Shown: piece by piece, positions 1-12,535 of the stretch
How the letters are laid out: each line of letters starts with the position of its first letter
How positions within the stretch are numbered: position 1 is the stretch's first letter
Notes under the pieces: model-generated
The model's database searches: none
The model's input: only the letters and a program-made list of their open reading frames with translations
Told to the model about the DNA's origin: nothing
Position numbers and translations under genes: made by a program
From: Odobenus rosmarus divergens
Lineage: Eukaryota > Chordata > Mammalia > Carnivora > Odobenidae
Reading direction: 5' to 3'
Assembly (NCBI RefSeq): GCF_000321225.1
Contig: NW_004451529.1
Coordinates: forward strand, 124,001-188,000
DNA: 64,000 nucleotides

Positions 1-1276
1 ATATCAGTACCTGAGCATATTTGAGCAACACAGAGACAACTTTCCAAACTGTCATCCCTTATATTTGTTTTGGGGTTCACCAAATGCACTCATAGGACTT
101 ACCTTATTTCCTTCTCAAATACTTGATGTTGAAGATGCTCCCTTCTTGAAGTAGAACAGTAAAGATGTAGGCAGCACCACAATTTAGCCAGAGTTGGGAT
201 CAGAATGAATTTATGTCATCCTTTGCAGCCTTGTTTGAGTGTCTTTAATTGCCAACTACTTTCTAGAAGCTGGGATTAGGGGACCGAATACCATGCAGTT
301 TCCACATGTCTGTCTACCTGAGTCGTTCTGCCTTGTGATCGTTAGAGCGCCTCTCTGACAGGGCTTAGCTGAGTGGGCCATGGGGTCTAGAGCATCATTA
401 ATGCAAGCAGTCTCTTGGAAAGGACAGTCACAGGGCACTCTGAATTCTGGTTTCCAGAGACTCAGCCCCAGCTGGGCTTTAGCCCCACCCAGGTGGGGAG
501 CTTCTTGCTGCACCTCCCCTGAGTGGGTAGCCTCCTTCAGACAGCATCTCTTTGACCTGGCCACCCCTGCCTGACCAGAGGTCACATGTCACAGGCTGTA
601 TGATTCCTCATCTTTAATCCTCACCTTTCTGCTCTTGCACGAACTCAGAGGCTGGACTTGAAATTAGGCCGTAGGCAGTATTAGGTAATCATGCTACTGC
701 CTTCAGGCAAAGAACTGCACCACCATTTTGGGGCCATCTGTTACCAGGTAACTAGAGCTTGGTTGCCCAGAAAATAGAAGCAGTGGCCTCAAAGGCTTTG
801 GGGTGGGGAGGATAGCTGGTCATCCTGCTTCCCCACAAACTCCAGAAGCAGTGTGTCTTGAGTTTTCCCGACAGTCACCAGAGAGCTGATCATCAAAGCC
901 AGTATCACGGTGAGAAAGGAAGACTGGGGATGTAGTGTGTCTGGTATATCTGGCAGCTGGATGCTTTCCCAGCAATTGAGCAGTTGATACTTTGGTCAGA
1001 GAAGCACTCTTTTAGGCTGATGTTTCCATAACAGTCTTTAACAACTAAGTTAAGGTGAGTTGATAGCACTCTGTCGCGCTAAACATTCTACCACTTATCA
1101 TTGCCATCGTGTCCAAGTATCCAGGAGGGAGGAAGTCAATCTGAGATGTACCGAGGCTTGTTTTTCCACTGCTACTGTTAGCCTAGCTCTACTTTCTGAT
1201 TTAAAGCTGAGGCAACCTGGTACCCCTGTGGAAATGCCTGCTGTATGTTTAAAAGGTAAGGGAGATGAAAGTAGAA
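1..1276. other. RABGAP1L intron, mostly unique
   Basis: No exon, RNA gene or clear repeat is recognised. A short MIR-like relic may lie near 600-700. The open frames at 256-585 and 1060-1299 have no recognisable homology and no splice context. Confidence 0.5.
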
Positions 1277-1955
1277 TTCATTCATTCAGTAAATTTTAAT
1301 TGAGTACCTCCTATATTCCGATTATTATTCTTGTCACTGTGGATACAGCAATGAACAAGACAGACAAGGCCCCTTTCCTTAGGAGGAAACAGATGTAAAA
1401 TGGGAAAATGCGTTGGTGGAAAATTAGTTGATGGGCTGGGGGTGGGGGAGAATTTAAGTGCTCAGGAAAGGCCTCGCTCAGATTTTACATTTGAGCTAAA
1501 AATCTAAATCACAAAAAGTTGCTATCTTTATGAAAATCTGGGAGAAGACTGTCCAGGCAGAAGGAACAGCAAGGGCAGTTGCCTTCAGTTAGGAATGAAC
1601 TTGGTGTGTACAAGAAACAGGAACAAGGCCAGTGTGCCTGGAGCTTGAGAACAGGAGGGAGATGTGGTTCAAGATGAGGTTGGAGGGGAAGGCAGGGGCT
1701 CCAGATCATGAAGGGTCTTGTGGGCCATTGTAACAATTTTGGATTTCATTCTGAGCACAGTAGGAAGCTCCGGAGGGCTTTACACAGAAGAACCACATGA
1801 TGTGAAAGGGTATCATCTGGCTATGATAAGGAGAGTGGATTGTGGGGAAGGAAATGGAAACGGAGAGACCAGTTGATGGGTTACTGCAGTGGCTCACCTA
1901 GGAGATGACATGTCTAATGGCTTGGGGACCAGGGTGCTGAAGATGACTCAGGCCC
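1277..1955 (-). repeat. LINE-2 (L2) 3' part
   Basis: Reverse complement of the L2 3' region. On the + strand it begins with the typical ATTCATTCATTCAGTAAAT motif of the L2 end, then shows GGCAGAAGGAACAGCAAGG, AGATCATGAAGGGTCTTG and TTTTGGATTTCATTCTGAGC. Old and diverged. Confidence 0.8.
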
Positions 1956-2261
1956 TGGGAAGAGCAGGAATTTCTCTGACTTTTCTTTCAGGACAGCCTT
2001 TAAGGTTAATCAGCTCTACATTTGAATCTAAATAAAGTAATATTTTGAACCAGCGCATAGTTTATTATTTCTAGCCATCCTGGTTTGTTTTGTTTTTTCA
2101 TTTTATTACTGAAGTTTCTGACAATTTCTGACTCTTAAAATATCTCATTTCTCTTTGGCTTACTTCTGTGTGCCCTGTCTGCTTAATCTATAACTTGTAT
2201 CAGGGTGTTTGCCAAAGATTGCTTATAGTTGTTTATTAAAATACTTCTGGCCTTTCTTTTT

Positions 2262-2373
2262 CTTTCTTTTTTTTTTTTTTAAATCGGCTCCCCACCCAAT
2301 GTGGGGCTTGGACATACAACCCCAAGAAGATCAAGAGTCACAGGCTCTACACACTGAGCCAGCCAGGCGCCCC
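2262..2373 (-). repeat. SINEC (short, old form)
   Basis: Antisense carnivore tRNA-Lys SINE: T-rich start, AATGTGGGGCTTGGACATACA and final CTGAGCCAGCCAGGCGCCCC. It lacks the CT-rich middle of the younger copies. Confidence 0.85.
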
Positions 2374-3124
2374 TTATTGTCTTTCTTATTACAAAATCTT
2401 TACTGCAGAAAATACAGCAAAATATAAGGGTAAAAACCCCTGTGACCCCACTATCCAGAGAAACTTTTTATTTCCTTTCCATCTTTTTTCTATGCATGCA
2501 TATATTTATTTTTAAGTGGTTATTTCTTGAAGAAGTAAATTTTGCAAACGGTTTTCATAAGAAGTTCGCTAGTTAAGTGATTCGCTTCATTTACTTTTTC
2601 ATAGCATTCTTTAAGGTGGGGGATCAATTTCTTATTTTCTTGAACTGCTGTTGTCATTAGTTGAAAGGCCCTTCTCCCATTAGGTGTTCATTATATAATT
2701 TTAATGTGTTTTGATTACATTGTCTATGTCTTCAGCCAAGTTTCTAATAATATCCTTAGAACACCCAGCAAGCTAAAGTCATAGATTAGACCCAGAGTTA
2801 AAATTTTTTGCTTTTCTGGCATTTTTTTTTTTTCCCTCCAGAGCTGTAACTTGGTTAGCTTTGCTGGGATCCACCATTCTAATCTTCAGGTTATGTAAAT
2901 TAAATATGTTAGCCTATTAATTAATTCTTATACTGCACCTAGGATTTGTGGTGACTTATTTCAGCCTATGGTAAAGAGGTTAGAAATCTATTCCTAAAAA
3001 CTTGTGGAACTAAGCTAGGTCTTAGCTACAAAGATGCATTCGGGAAAATAGAAATTCTTTTTTCAATTTATTTGTCCTGAAGGCAGGCTAAAATGTAATG
3101 ATGATTCTTGGGATTATTTTGCAG
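2374..3124. other. Intron upstream of the RABGAP1L TBC exon
   Basis: AT-rich intron with T-runs and no recognised repeat. It ends in the TTATTTTGCAG acceptor of the 3125 exon. Confidence 0.6.
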
Positions 3125-3253
3125 ACCTCAAAGGAAGATCTTCTGCAGGCTGATTTTGAAGGTGCTTTAAAGTTTTTCAGAGTTCAGCTTCCAAAGAGAT
3201 ACAGGGCGGAGGAAAATGCCAGAAGACTGATGGAGCAGGCTTGCAATATTAAG
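3125..3253 (+). CDS. RABGAP1L: RABGAP1L internal coding exon (end of TBC/RabGAP region)
   Basis: This is an internal exon of Rab GTPase-activating protein 1-like, which stimulates GTP hydrolysis by Rab proteins in endosomal and Golgi traffic. The 129 bases translate to 43 residues starting TSKEDLLQADFEG, continuing through ALKFFRVQLPKRYR and ending QACNIK. From memory of the family, this matches RABGAP1L rather than the paralogue RABGAP1, which has LLLTDFEG and SEENAKKLMELACNMK here. The segment forms the C-terminal edge of the TBC domain, just before the coiled-coil tail. The acceptor is TTATTTTGCAG ending at 3124 and the donor is AAG|GTAAGG at 3253/3254. Both junctions are phase 0 with no internal stop. 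The frame stays open past the donor for about 36 codons before a stop, so retention would give a truncated protein. Upstream exons carrying the catalytic Arg and Gln fingers lie outside the window. Confidence 0.95.
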
Positions 3254-3889
3254 GTAAGGTACATGGATTTATATATAATAAAGACAGAACTTGAATGCAG
3301 AAAGAACGTGGCCAATTATATAAAACCCTTTCTCTATACATTGCTGGATTTTGACTATGTTTAAGGTGATACTGTGTATGAACTAGTCTCTCCCAGACAT
3401 TTTTGTGAGGCTGGTATGTGTATAATACCTTCTAGTAGGACTTGGAGTGAAAGTTAGTAGGTTCAGATTGGAACAATAGGAAGACAAACATTTATCTTAT
3501 AGGTAGGGCTCTAGAATGGACTGCTGTGATAGTGGTTTCCATGACAGCAGACTTAGTATTTAGCTTTTGGCCATCTGTTTTAGGATTATTTATGACAAAG
3601 CAAGAAAAGCCTGCTTAGGCAGTGCTTTCTTTTCTCCAAGGGACTAGGAAAGCTTTGAGTCTTGATCTGCCCGTTCCTACCCACATCTGCAAAATGGCCA
3701 TGGATATATTGTTCCTTAGCCTGTGTCTCATAAAAGTAAACAAGTTTCATATAATAATTTGATGTGGAAATTTCTATCAAGAAAATTATGGTATCAAGAT
3801 GAGAGAGCACATTTTTTAAAGATTTGGAACCAATTTATTGATGTTAATTCTTGTACCTCTGGAATATACGAGGGAATCTTCTTACCTAA
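3254..3889. other. Start of the long RABGAP1L intron
   Basis: Donor GTAAGG at 3254. No repeat or exon is recognised. The frames at 3586-3810 and 3723-3983 resemble no known protein. Confidence 0.5.
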
Positions 3890-4735
3890 CTATGACATAA
3901 ATATAAATTTCCCTTCTGAACAAAGAGACAAAGATCCCATGTCTTATGGACCTTATGTTCTTGCAGAAGGAAACAGACAATAAATGACTAAAATAATAAA
4001 TAATATATTTAATATGCTGGAAAGTGATAAATAGCTAGGAAAAAAGGAAAAGTAGGGCAAAATAAGCAAGACTGGATTGGTGAGGAGAGGGAAAGTTACA
4101 GTTGTTAATAGGTAGTCAGAGTAAGTAGACCTCATTAAAAAGGTGAAGGAGAGCGGTTAGTCATGGAGATGTCTAGGGGAAGAGCGTTCCAGGGGAGACA
4201 ACAGCTAGTTCAAAGGCCCTGAGGCTGGCTCATGCCTGGTGGGTTTGAAGAACAGCAAGAAGGCCAATGTAGCTGGAGTGAAGTGAATGAAAATGAGAGC
4301 AATAGAAGAGAGCTCACAAGGAGCCAGAAAATGTAGGTCTTTGTAAGGATTCAGATTTTACTTTGAGTGAAGTGGGTAGCTCTTGCAGGGTTTTAAATGG
4401 AAGAGTGATATGATCTGTCTGAGGTTTTAGAGGATCACAGGGCTTACTGTGTTGAAAACAGACTGCAAGAAAGTAAGGGTGGAAGTAGGGAGGTCAGACG
4501 GGGTTTTGCAGTAATCCTGTTGAGAAATAATGATAGAGTTTACCAGGGTGATAACAATGAGATAGAGATGGAGTGGAGACAGAGGTAGTTGGAACCTGAG
4601 TATATTTTGAAAGAGAACCAAAAGGATTTCGTGATACATTACACATGAGTATGAGAGGAAATGAGGAGTCAACATGACTCCATAGATTTTGGATTAGGAG
4701 ATTAGAAGATTGAGATGCCATTGGGTTATTAAGCT
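3890..4735 (-). repeat. LINE-2 (L2) 3' part
   Basis: Antisense L2. The + strand shows AGAAGGAAACAGACAATAAA, AGAGCGTTCCAGGGGAG, CAAAGGCCCTGAGGCTGG and GATTCAGATTTTACTTTGAG in the usual L2 order, running into the more 5' region ending near 4735. Confidence 0.8.
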
Positions 4736-5714
4736 CATTACTTAAAATGTACTTTGACACAGACTTCATTTAAGCATCATACCCACTTGAACACTTTTTT
4801 GGTGTAACACTGTTGTTTTTGATCTTTACTTATTTTAAAGTGAATTCTAAATGTCGAAAAGTACAATTCAGTGCTGAAAGTAAATAACCGAACAGAAAAA
4901 AAATATATTGTCTTTCAAATGAATTATACATTTTAAAAAAAATCATTTTCCAAAGATACTAAAGCAAAATAAACCTCTGAGTCTTCATCCTGAAATGCAA
5001 ACTTGTAAAGCCTTCCAGACTGATTATTTTATTTGGCTGGGCCAAATGACTAAGCATGAGCCACATTTGTCTGTAGACTTTGAAAATACATTTCAGTAGT
5101 CATGGTGGCTTTGATTGAATTTTTTGGGTGGTATGTTTGAAAGGTAGGCTCCAGCCCTCTGATTGTTCCAGAGCTGTCAGAGAAAGGTACTGTAACTAGA
5201 ATAGTACTTTAGGAATCTGTTAAAATAAAACATTCATTTCTAAGAATGAGATGAGAGAATTAGGAGGTACAGGTAAGGTAGAAAGTTAAATGTCTTCAAG
5301 GGAAATTTGGTAACATCGGACAATCACTGAGAATGGAAAACCCAGGAAGCAATCCAAAATTGTGAGATGTACAGGGAAGGATTTTTTCCAATATAATTTA
5401 TGAAGCTCCTCAGAGGATGGAGGCAATTAACAATGGTCAAACCAGAAACATGGTATCTTAAAGACACAGAAACTTAAAATGTTAGAAAGTAAGTTCAAAA
5501 TAGGATCTGAGTGAACTATTTCTGGAATGAACATGTGCAACCAGAATGATTTGTGTGAACATGAGCAGATAGACATGAATTTTTATTTTAAGTAATAATG
5601 AATTATTTGATTTTGTTTTTTGTTTTTAGGTCTTGTTTTGGGTTTTGTTTTTTGTCTTTGCATTATCTAAGGAGAGTAACTTTTTCTTAGCTGTATAAAA
5701 CAGTACTCACAAGA
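4736..5714. other. Intron, no recognised element
   Basis: AT-rich unique-looking sequence with TTTTGTTTT-rich stretches near 5600-5660. No gene, RNA or clear repeat is seen. Confidence 0.45.
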
Positions 5715-6815
5715 CACCATGTTTATTAAGGCATAGTTGATAACATTATATTAGTTTCAGTTGCAGAATTGAGAAATGATCACCACAATAAGTCCAGTTA
5801 ACTCCTGTCACCATCCATAGTCACAAAATATTTTTTTCTTGTGGTAAGAACTCTCCTAGTGGCAGTATGGTATTATTAACTATAGTCATCATGCTGTATA
5901 GTATATCCCCATGACTTATTTATTTTGTAATGAATAATGTCATCATTTTATAATGAAATTTGTACTTTTGACCCCCTTCACCCATTTTACCCACCTTACC
6001 CCCTGCCTCAGGCAGTCTGTTCTCTGTATCCCTGAACTTGGTATTTTTGGTTTTTTTAGATTCCACATATATGTGAGATCATCTGGTATTTATCTTTTTC
6101 TGTCTGACCTATTTCACTTAGCATAATGCCATCAAGTTCCATCCATATGGTGCCCAATGGCAAGATTTCATTCTTTTTTGTGGCTGAATAATATTCCATT
6201 GTGCATGTATACCACATTTTCTTTAGCCATTCATCCATCAGGGGCCGTTTAGGTTTCCATTGCTGGCTATTGTAAATAATGCTATAATGAACATAGGGGT
6301 GCATATTATCTTTTCAAAGTAGTGTTTTTGTTTTATCCAGATAAATACCCAGAAGTGAAATTACTAGATTGTATGGTAGTTTTGTTTTTAATTTTTCTGA
6401 AGAACCGTCATTTGCATAATGCAAATTTACATTTCCGCAATTGCACAAGGGTTTCCTCTTCTCCACATCCTGGCCAACACTTATTTCTTATCTTTTTGAT
6501 AATAGCCACTCTAACAGATGTGAAGTGATATCTCATTTTGGTTTTGATTTGCATTTCCCTGATGATTAGTAGTAGTGCTGGGCACCTTTTCATGTACCTG
6601 TTGTTTGTCTGTATGTCTTCTTTGGAAAAATGTCTATTCAGGTCCTCTGCCCAGTTTATAATCAGATTGGTTTTTTTTGCTGTGGAGTTATAGGAGTGCT
6701 TTATATATTTTGGATATTAACTCTTTATCAGACATATGATTTGCAAATATTTTCTACCATTAAATAGGTGGCCTTTTCATTTTGTTGATGGTTTTCCTTT
6801 GCTGTCCAAAAGTTG

Positions 6816-6925
6816 TTGCTTGTTTGTTTGTTTAAACTCATGGGGCTTGAACTCACAATCCTGAGATCAAAACCTGAGCTGAAATCAAGAGTCAGATCCT
6901 TAACCGACTGAGCCACCCAGGCACC
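6816..6925 (-). repeat. SINEC short copy inside the L1
   Basis: Antisense SINE ending CCGACTGAGCCACCCAGGCACC. It splits the L1 sequence, and the flanks CTGTCCAAAAG and CTGTGTAAAAG are the duplicated L1 target. Confidence 0.85.
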
Positions 6926-7068
6926 TCTGTGTAAAAGCTTTTTAGTATGATGTAGTCCCATTTGGTTTATTTTTGCTTTTGTTGTATTTATTTTAGATGT
7001 CAAATCCAAAAAAAATCATCACTAAGACACATCAAGGAGCTCACCACCTATGTTTTCTTCTAGGAGTT

Positions 7069-7269
7069 GTTTTTTTTTTTAAGATTTTATTTATTTATTT
7101 GACATAGGGAGAGACAGCGAGAGCAGGAACACAAGCAGGGGGAGTGGGAGAGGGAGGGGCAGCCTTCCTGCCGAGCAGGGAGCCTGATGTGGGGCTTGAT
7201 CCCAGGACTCTGGGATCATGACCTGAGCTGAAGGCAGACACTTAACGACTGAGCCAGCCAGGCGCCCCT
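7069..7269 (-). repeat. SINEC full-length copy inside the L1
   Basis: Antisense SINE with T-tail, AAGATTTTATTTATTTATT, the GA-rich middle and GACTGAGCCAGCCAGGCGCC. The TSD CTTCTAGGAGTT occurs at 7057-7068 and 7270-7281. Confidence 0.95.
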
Positions 7270-8010
7270 CTTCTAGGAGTTTTATGGTTTAAGGTCTTAT
7301 GTTCAAGTTTTTTATCCATTTTGAGTTAATTTTTGTGTTTGGTATAAGATAGTGGTCCAGTTTCATTCTTTTGCATATGGCTGTCCAGTTTTTCCATCAC
7401 CATTTATTGAAGAAATTGTCCTTTCCCTATAGTCTGTCCTGGCTCCTTTGTTGTAAATTAATTGATCATATATGCATGGATTTATTTCTGGCTTCTCTAT
7501 TTTGTCCCATTGATCTGTGTCTGTTTTGTTTTGTTTTATGCTGCTATCATATTGTTTTGATTACTTTGGCTTTGTAATGTTGTTGAAGTCAGAGAGTGTG
7601 ATGCCTCCAGCTTTGTTCTTCTTTCTCAAGATTGCTTTGGGTATTTGGGATCTTTTATGGTTCTATACAAATTTTAAAATTGTTTGTTCCGTTTCTGTGA
7701 AAGATGTCATTGGAATTTTGATAGGGGTTGTATCGATCTATAGATTGCTTTGGGTGTATGGATCTTTTAACAATATTAATCTAACCTGTGAACACGGAAT
7801 ATCTTTCTATTTATTTGTGTCTTCTTTAGTTTCTTTCATTAATGTCTTATAGTTTTCAGTGTACAGATCTTTCCTTGGTTAAATTTATTCCAAGGTATTT
7901 TTTGATGCAATTATAAAATGGATTGTTTTGTTAATTTCTCTTTCTGGTAGTTTCTTATTCATGTACTGAAATACAACAGAGTTTTGTATATTGATTTTGT
8001 ATCACAGGAT

Positions 8011-9223
8011 ATCATTTTAATTTATCAAGTGATTGTGAGGTAGACGTGAGGTGAAACTCAGAGAAGGAAGACAGAAGTAGTATAATATCCAAGGATTGTG
8101 CTGGAATTGGAGCATAGGTTTCCAACCTAAAGGTTTAAAATTGTTTTTTAACTGAGACCTACATTTTAAAACAGCTTTTACATCAAAACCCTGACCCCCC
8201 CCCACATATCTGAAGAAATACCCTTACAATGTGTGATGTACTCTGATGTTTCCTCTTCTACTACTGTACTGTATTCTGTGTCATTTAAACTTCTTGAAGA
8301 AAAATCTTCAAACCAAAAAGATAATCATAATCCACTAAATTGATTTCACAACAGCTTGCTGTTTTGAAAAAACACTGAGGTCTATCATACCGTTCACACC
8401 ACCTCCCTCTTCCCCATTCTTATATGCTGCAACTTGTGAGAAGTTGTGGAGCTTGAGGTGTGGCAATGAATAATGGAAGTAGGGGTGTGGTAAGGATGTG
8501 CGTCGTCATGCCGTCCTTATAGCAGAATATGCCGGCAACTGCAAAGTTTAGGGAACGATGGATTTACAGACCAAGACTGTGTGTTAGGCAAAGCATTCAC
8601 AGACAGAGGTGACTGCAGGTATGGAATAGGCAAACAAGTTGCTCTCACAATTTCTTATCTACAGCCTTGAGATTAAAGATAGAATATCAAAAATTAAAAA
8701 AAATTATTTTAATTATTTTCAAAGTTAGTATTTGTGTATGATTATATCTTTTTTGAATGGACATGTTCTCATTTAGTTACCCAACAAGATGAATCACTTT
8801 CCTCTAACTTTAAGGAACTAGGTGATGAGTGATTGCAGTGAACTGACTGCTTTTAAAATAGATGCAACAGTTAGTTGCAGGTGAAAAGTAACTTATTAGT
8901 TCCATATGTGGTTTATTTCTGCATGTGTACAACAAGATGTATGAACAAACCACACTGGATTAGATAAATAACTTTATTCTTCTCAAACCTGTATAATAAT
9001 AAATATCAAAAATGTTTTTGTAGGGTTTTTTTTCTGATTTAACTAACATGATTTTAAATGTTTCTCATATCTTCCTGTGCCCATGGTTTCAGCTAGGTTA
9101 AAATCAGAAAATATGTTGACCCATCAGACTTGATTTGAAAAGTCATTTGCTTACTTAATATATGAATATCCTGTACTTCCTCAGGCTTTGTTGAATACCA
9201 TTATTCAGTTGTTACTTGTAGTG
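8011..9223. other. Intron, no recognised element
   Basis: Holds a C-run at about 8192-8200 and AT-rich stretches. The 9140-9223 part is plain intron. No gene or well-supported repeat is seen. Confidence 0.45.
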
Positions 9224-9242
9224 AAAAATTCTGCTACTGTAG

Positions 9243-9436
9243 GGGCGCCTGGGTGGCTCAGTCATTAAGTGTCTGCCTTCGGCTCAGGTCATGATCCCCA
9301 GGGTCCTGGGATCGAGCCCCACTTCGGGCTCTCTGGTCCGCAGGAAGCCTGCTTCTCCCTCTCCCACTCTCCCTGCTTGTGTTCCCTCTCTCTCTGTGTC
9401 TCTCTCTGTCAAATAAATAAATAAAATCTTTAAAAA
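9243..9436 (+). repeat. SINEC full-length
   Basis: Begins GGGCGCCTGGGTGGCTCAG and ends AAATAAATAAATAAAATCTT plus poly-A. The TSD AAAAATTCTGCTACTGTAG (19 bp) lies at 9224-9242 and again just after the tail to 9455, with no mismatch. A young insertion. Confidence 0.97.
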
Positions 9437-9532
9437 AAAAATTCTGCTACTGTAGACCTTCTTAAACTTGAATCTTGGCTTCATGGACTCTAAATCAGTA
9501 GAAATTTGAATTTCTTAACACAAGCATATGAG

Positions 9533-9748
9533 GAGCGCCTGGGTGGCTCAGTTGGTTAAACCGCTGCCTTCAGCTCAGGTCATGATCCCAGGGTCCTGGG
9601 ATCGAGCCCCCACATCGGGCTCCCTGCTCATGCAGGAAGCCTGCTTCTCCCTCTGCCTGCCGCTCCCCCTGCTTGTGCTCTCTCCCTCTCTTTCTCTCTT
9701 GCTCTCTCTGTGTGTCAAATAAATAAATAAAATCTTTAAAAAAAAAAA
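9533..9748 (+). repeat. SINEC full-length
   Basis: GAGCGCCTGGGTGGCTCAG head and AATAAATAAAATCTTT tail. The TSD ACACAAGCATATGAG precedes it and recurs after the tail (about 9755-9769) with one C-to-T change. It lies less than 100 bp from the previous SINE. Confidence 0.96.
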
Positions 9749-9774
9749 AACAAAACACAAGTATATGAGCATTT

Positions 9775-10589
9775 TGTTTTTCCTGGTAAGACAATCCAGA
9801 GCTTTCATTAGATTCTTAAAGGAATTCAGTAACTCAAAAAAAATTAGCCTGTATACTGTGGGACAGTCTTAAACTTGCTAAGTAAATTGATATTTTTATG
9901 AAGTATAAGAATTTATGAATGTGATATCTATAGATATTCAAGTGCTTATACGTACAACCTTTATAATTATTCTTGATCTGCCTGTTCTGTATAATTTTAT
10001 TCAACATCATTTATATTGTATTAGTTTGAATTGATGAAATTGCCATTCTTGTTGGTCAAAAATTTAAGATATTAGACATCGTATATGATTTAATTCTTTC
10101 ATGCCTCTCCATACAATTCAATGCTATGTAGATAAATGAAATATTAAAATTTTGAATCTTTTAATTATAATGGAATTCATTTAGCTGGCATTCCTCTGAT
10201 AAGAATAAAAGGATAAACTAGAAGAGTAAAACACCTGTAATAAAAGTTAGAGTACGTGTATACCTTAGTTCTATGGACATGCAAACTCCCTGAGAATTGC
10301 TCTTCAAAGACTGGGAAACAAGTCTTGTCTGTTCGTTTGTTTGTTCGTTCATTCGTTCCTTCCTTCCTTGTTCATTTTTATTTGGAAAAATGTTCCAAAT
10401 GCCCCATTTGTGATGCATCTCGTTAGTAGCAAAGTTCATCACATGACTCAAAATAGTCTGTTGGTAGATCTCCATAAAAGAATATTTAAAAATAGAAATC
10501 AGCCTCTTTCATTTGATTTTATTAGTGAAATAATTTTAGCAAAATTAAAACTTCAAAATTTGACCTTAAACTAAAACAAAGTAGTTAGG
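9775..10589. other. Intron with a degenerate tetranucleotide tract
   Basis: Mostly AT-rich unique intron. At about 10331-10370 a mixed TTCG/TTTG/TTCC tetranucleotide run forms a degenerate microsatellite that keeps several CpGs. Confidence 0.5.
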
Positions 10590-11858
10590 AAAGGAAGTTC
10601 ATTTCTTGAGTGCCTGTTGTGTGCAGGAACTATGCAGGAGAACTTCTGAGAGGAAATAAGAGTTAAGATAAGACCTGAAGGGTTAGCAGGAGTTAAGGAG
10701 TATCTGAAGCAAGGGGAATATGCCCAGAGGTAAGAAAATGTGGCATTGAACAAGCCCTAATCATAGTTGATGACTAGAGAATGGGGGTGAGGGGAGTAAA
10801 TAGAAGACAAAGTAAGCAGGAGCCAGACTGCTGGTGCAGAGCCATGTAAGCCATGGTAAGCAATTTGGATTTTATCCTGGGAGCAATGGGAAGCACTGAG
10901 GGGTTTTAAATAAGAGGCAGAAATAATCAGCTGTTTGTTTTAGAAAGGTCTTTCTGGCTGCTGTGTGGAGAATGGATTGAAAGGGGTAAGATTAAATATT
11001 GGTGACAGACCAATTCAGGGGTGGTTGCGGTAATCCCCGTGAGAAGTGACCATAGTATCTGTTATGTACTGGAGAAATATCGACAGATTACAGAGATATT
11101 CAAGAGATACAATCAACAGATCTTAGTGATTAAATTAGGGCAGGGAAGAGAGCCTGTGATGACTTTCAGAATTCTTACTTAGGCAACTTGATAGTAATCA
11201 CACTGCAAAGAGAACAAAGGAGAACAAATTACAAGGATGGAAGATAATGAGTGAAGTGTTGGACATGTTAAGTTTGCAGTGTATATCCACAATCTCATAT
11301 CCAAATATATAGAAATATCAAGTAAGTGGATGGGTATGGAAGTGAGATCTGAGCTAAAAGTAGGTATTTGAATGTCACCACTATTGAAACCATGAGAGTG
11401 GGTGAATTCTCATAGGGGAGCAGAAAGGAATGTTGAGTATAGGTACATTAACATGTAAAAAAATGGGCTGAGAAGTAGAAGCTGGTGAGACAGAGAAGAC
11501 AGGAAGAAACCCAGAAGAGAAATGAAGTGTGACTGCTAAGGGAAAAGGTATTTGTTTTCAAGAAGGAAGAAGTTGAATAAATGTCAGTAATGCTTAGAGG
11601 TCATATAAGGTAGTGAAAAGCAGACATTGTGCAATAGTTAATGATAAAAAAGACCTTAATGGCCTTAGTGAGAGCAGTTTCAGTGGAGTGATGAAGTATA
11701 AACTCCAGTGATTCAAGGAATAAATGAGAGGGGAGGAAATGGAGAAAGGAAGATAAAACAACTCTTCTGAGAAGGTTAGAATGGGAAGAAGATGGGGGAT
11801 GAAAGAGATGGCCAGCAAGCCAGAGAATAAGTACAAGAGAGATAAGACATGAGATTCA

Positions 11859-12043
11859 GGGGCGCCTGGGTGGCTCAGTGGTTAAGCGTCTGCCTTCGGC
11901 TCAGGTCATGATCCCAGAGTCCTGGGATTGAGCCCCACATCAGGTTCCCTGCTCTGCGGGAAGCCTGCTTTTCCCTCTCCCACTGCCCCTGCTTCTGTTC
12001 CGTCTCTCTCTGTCAGATAAATAAATAAATAAATCTTAAAAAA
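11859..12043 (+). repeat. SINEC full-length
   Basis: GGCGCCTGGGTGGCTCAG head and AAATAAATAAATAAATCTT tail. TSD AAGACATGAGA at 11844-11854 and 12047-12057. Confidence 0.95.
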
Positions 12044-12117
12044 ACCAAGACATGAGACTGATATGGATGTTTGGAGGATGGGAAAGATGAGTCTTTAAAT
12101 GCTAAAAAACTTAAATG

Positions 12118-12535
12118 AATCAATTTCTTCATTGAGCACCTACTATATGCCGGGCGCTGTGCTAGACCCAGGGAATACAAGGTAGATATGCTCCCCGAAA
12201 TCATGGGATTTCCATACTATTGTGTGCAAAATGTTAGTTAGATAATCACCTTAATAACTGTGTAATTACAAGTGAGACAAAAGCTCAGAGGGGAATAAGA
12301 AGGATATATGAGGGGAAGGAGCAAAGGCACCTGACTCTGACTCAATCAGCAGTTTAGGGAAAGCTTTCTCGAACTGAGATTATAAGGCATTCCAGACTGA
12401 AGGAACAGCATGTACAAACACTATGAAGAAGGAGGCAATAAGGTCTGTTTAAGAAACTGAGGGAAGGCAAATGGGACTATAGCTGAGAGAATCATGAGGG
12501 TTGATACGTAGGGGCCAGACCACTCCATCTTCAAA
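12118..12535 (-). repeat. LINE-2 3' end inserted in an older LINE block
   Basis: The + strand begins CATTGAGCACCTACTATATGC, the antisense L2 terminus. It then shows CATTCCAGACTGAAGGAACAGC and AGGGGCCAGACCA before the surrounding block resumes near 12540. Confidence 0.65.

Larger units (their letters stand above)
5715..8010 (-). repeat. LINE-1 ORF2/3' UTR relic, 5'-truncated
   Basis: An L1 copy on the minus strand. The minus-strand frame 6056-6304 contains WYTCTMEYYSATKKNEI and WMELDGIMLSEIGQTEK, the C-terminal end of ORF2p. Non-coding L1 3' sequence lies at 5720-6050, and upstream ORF2 sequence runs to about 8010. Stops and frameshifts break it, so it is dead. SINEs at 6816-6925 and 7069-7269 were inserted into it later. 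Confidence 0.88.

Noticed and set aside
6056..6304. 82-codon minus frame with MEYYSATKKNEI
   Set aside because: It is the C-terminal end of L1 ORF2, not a host gene.
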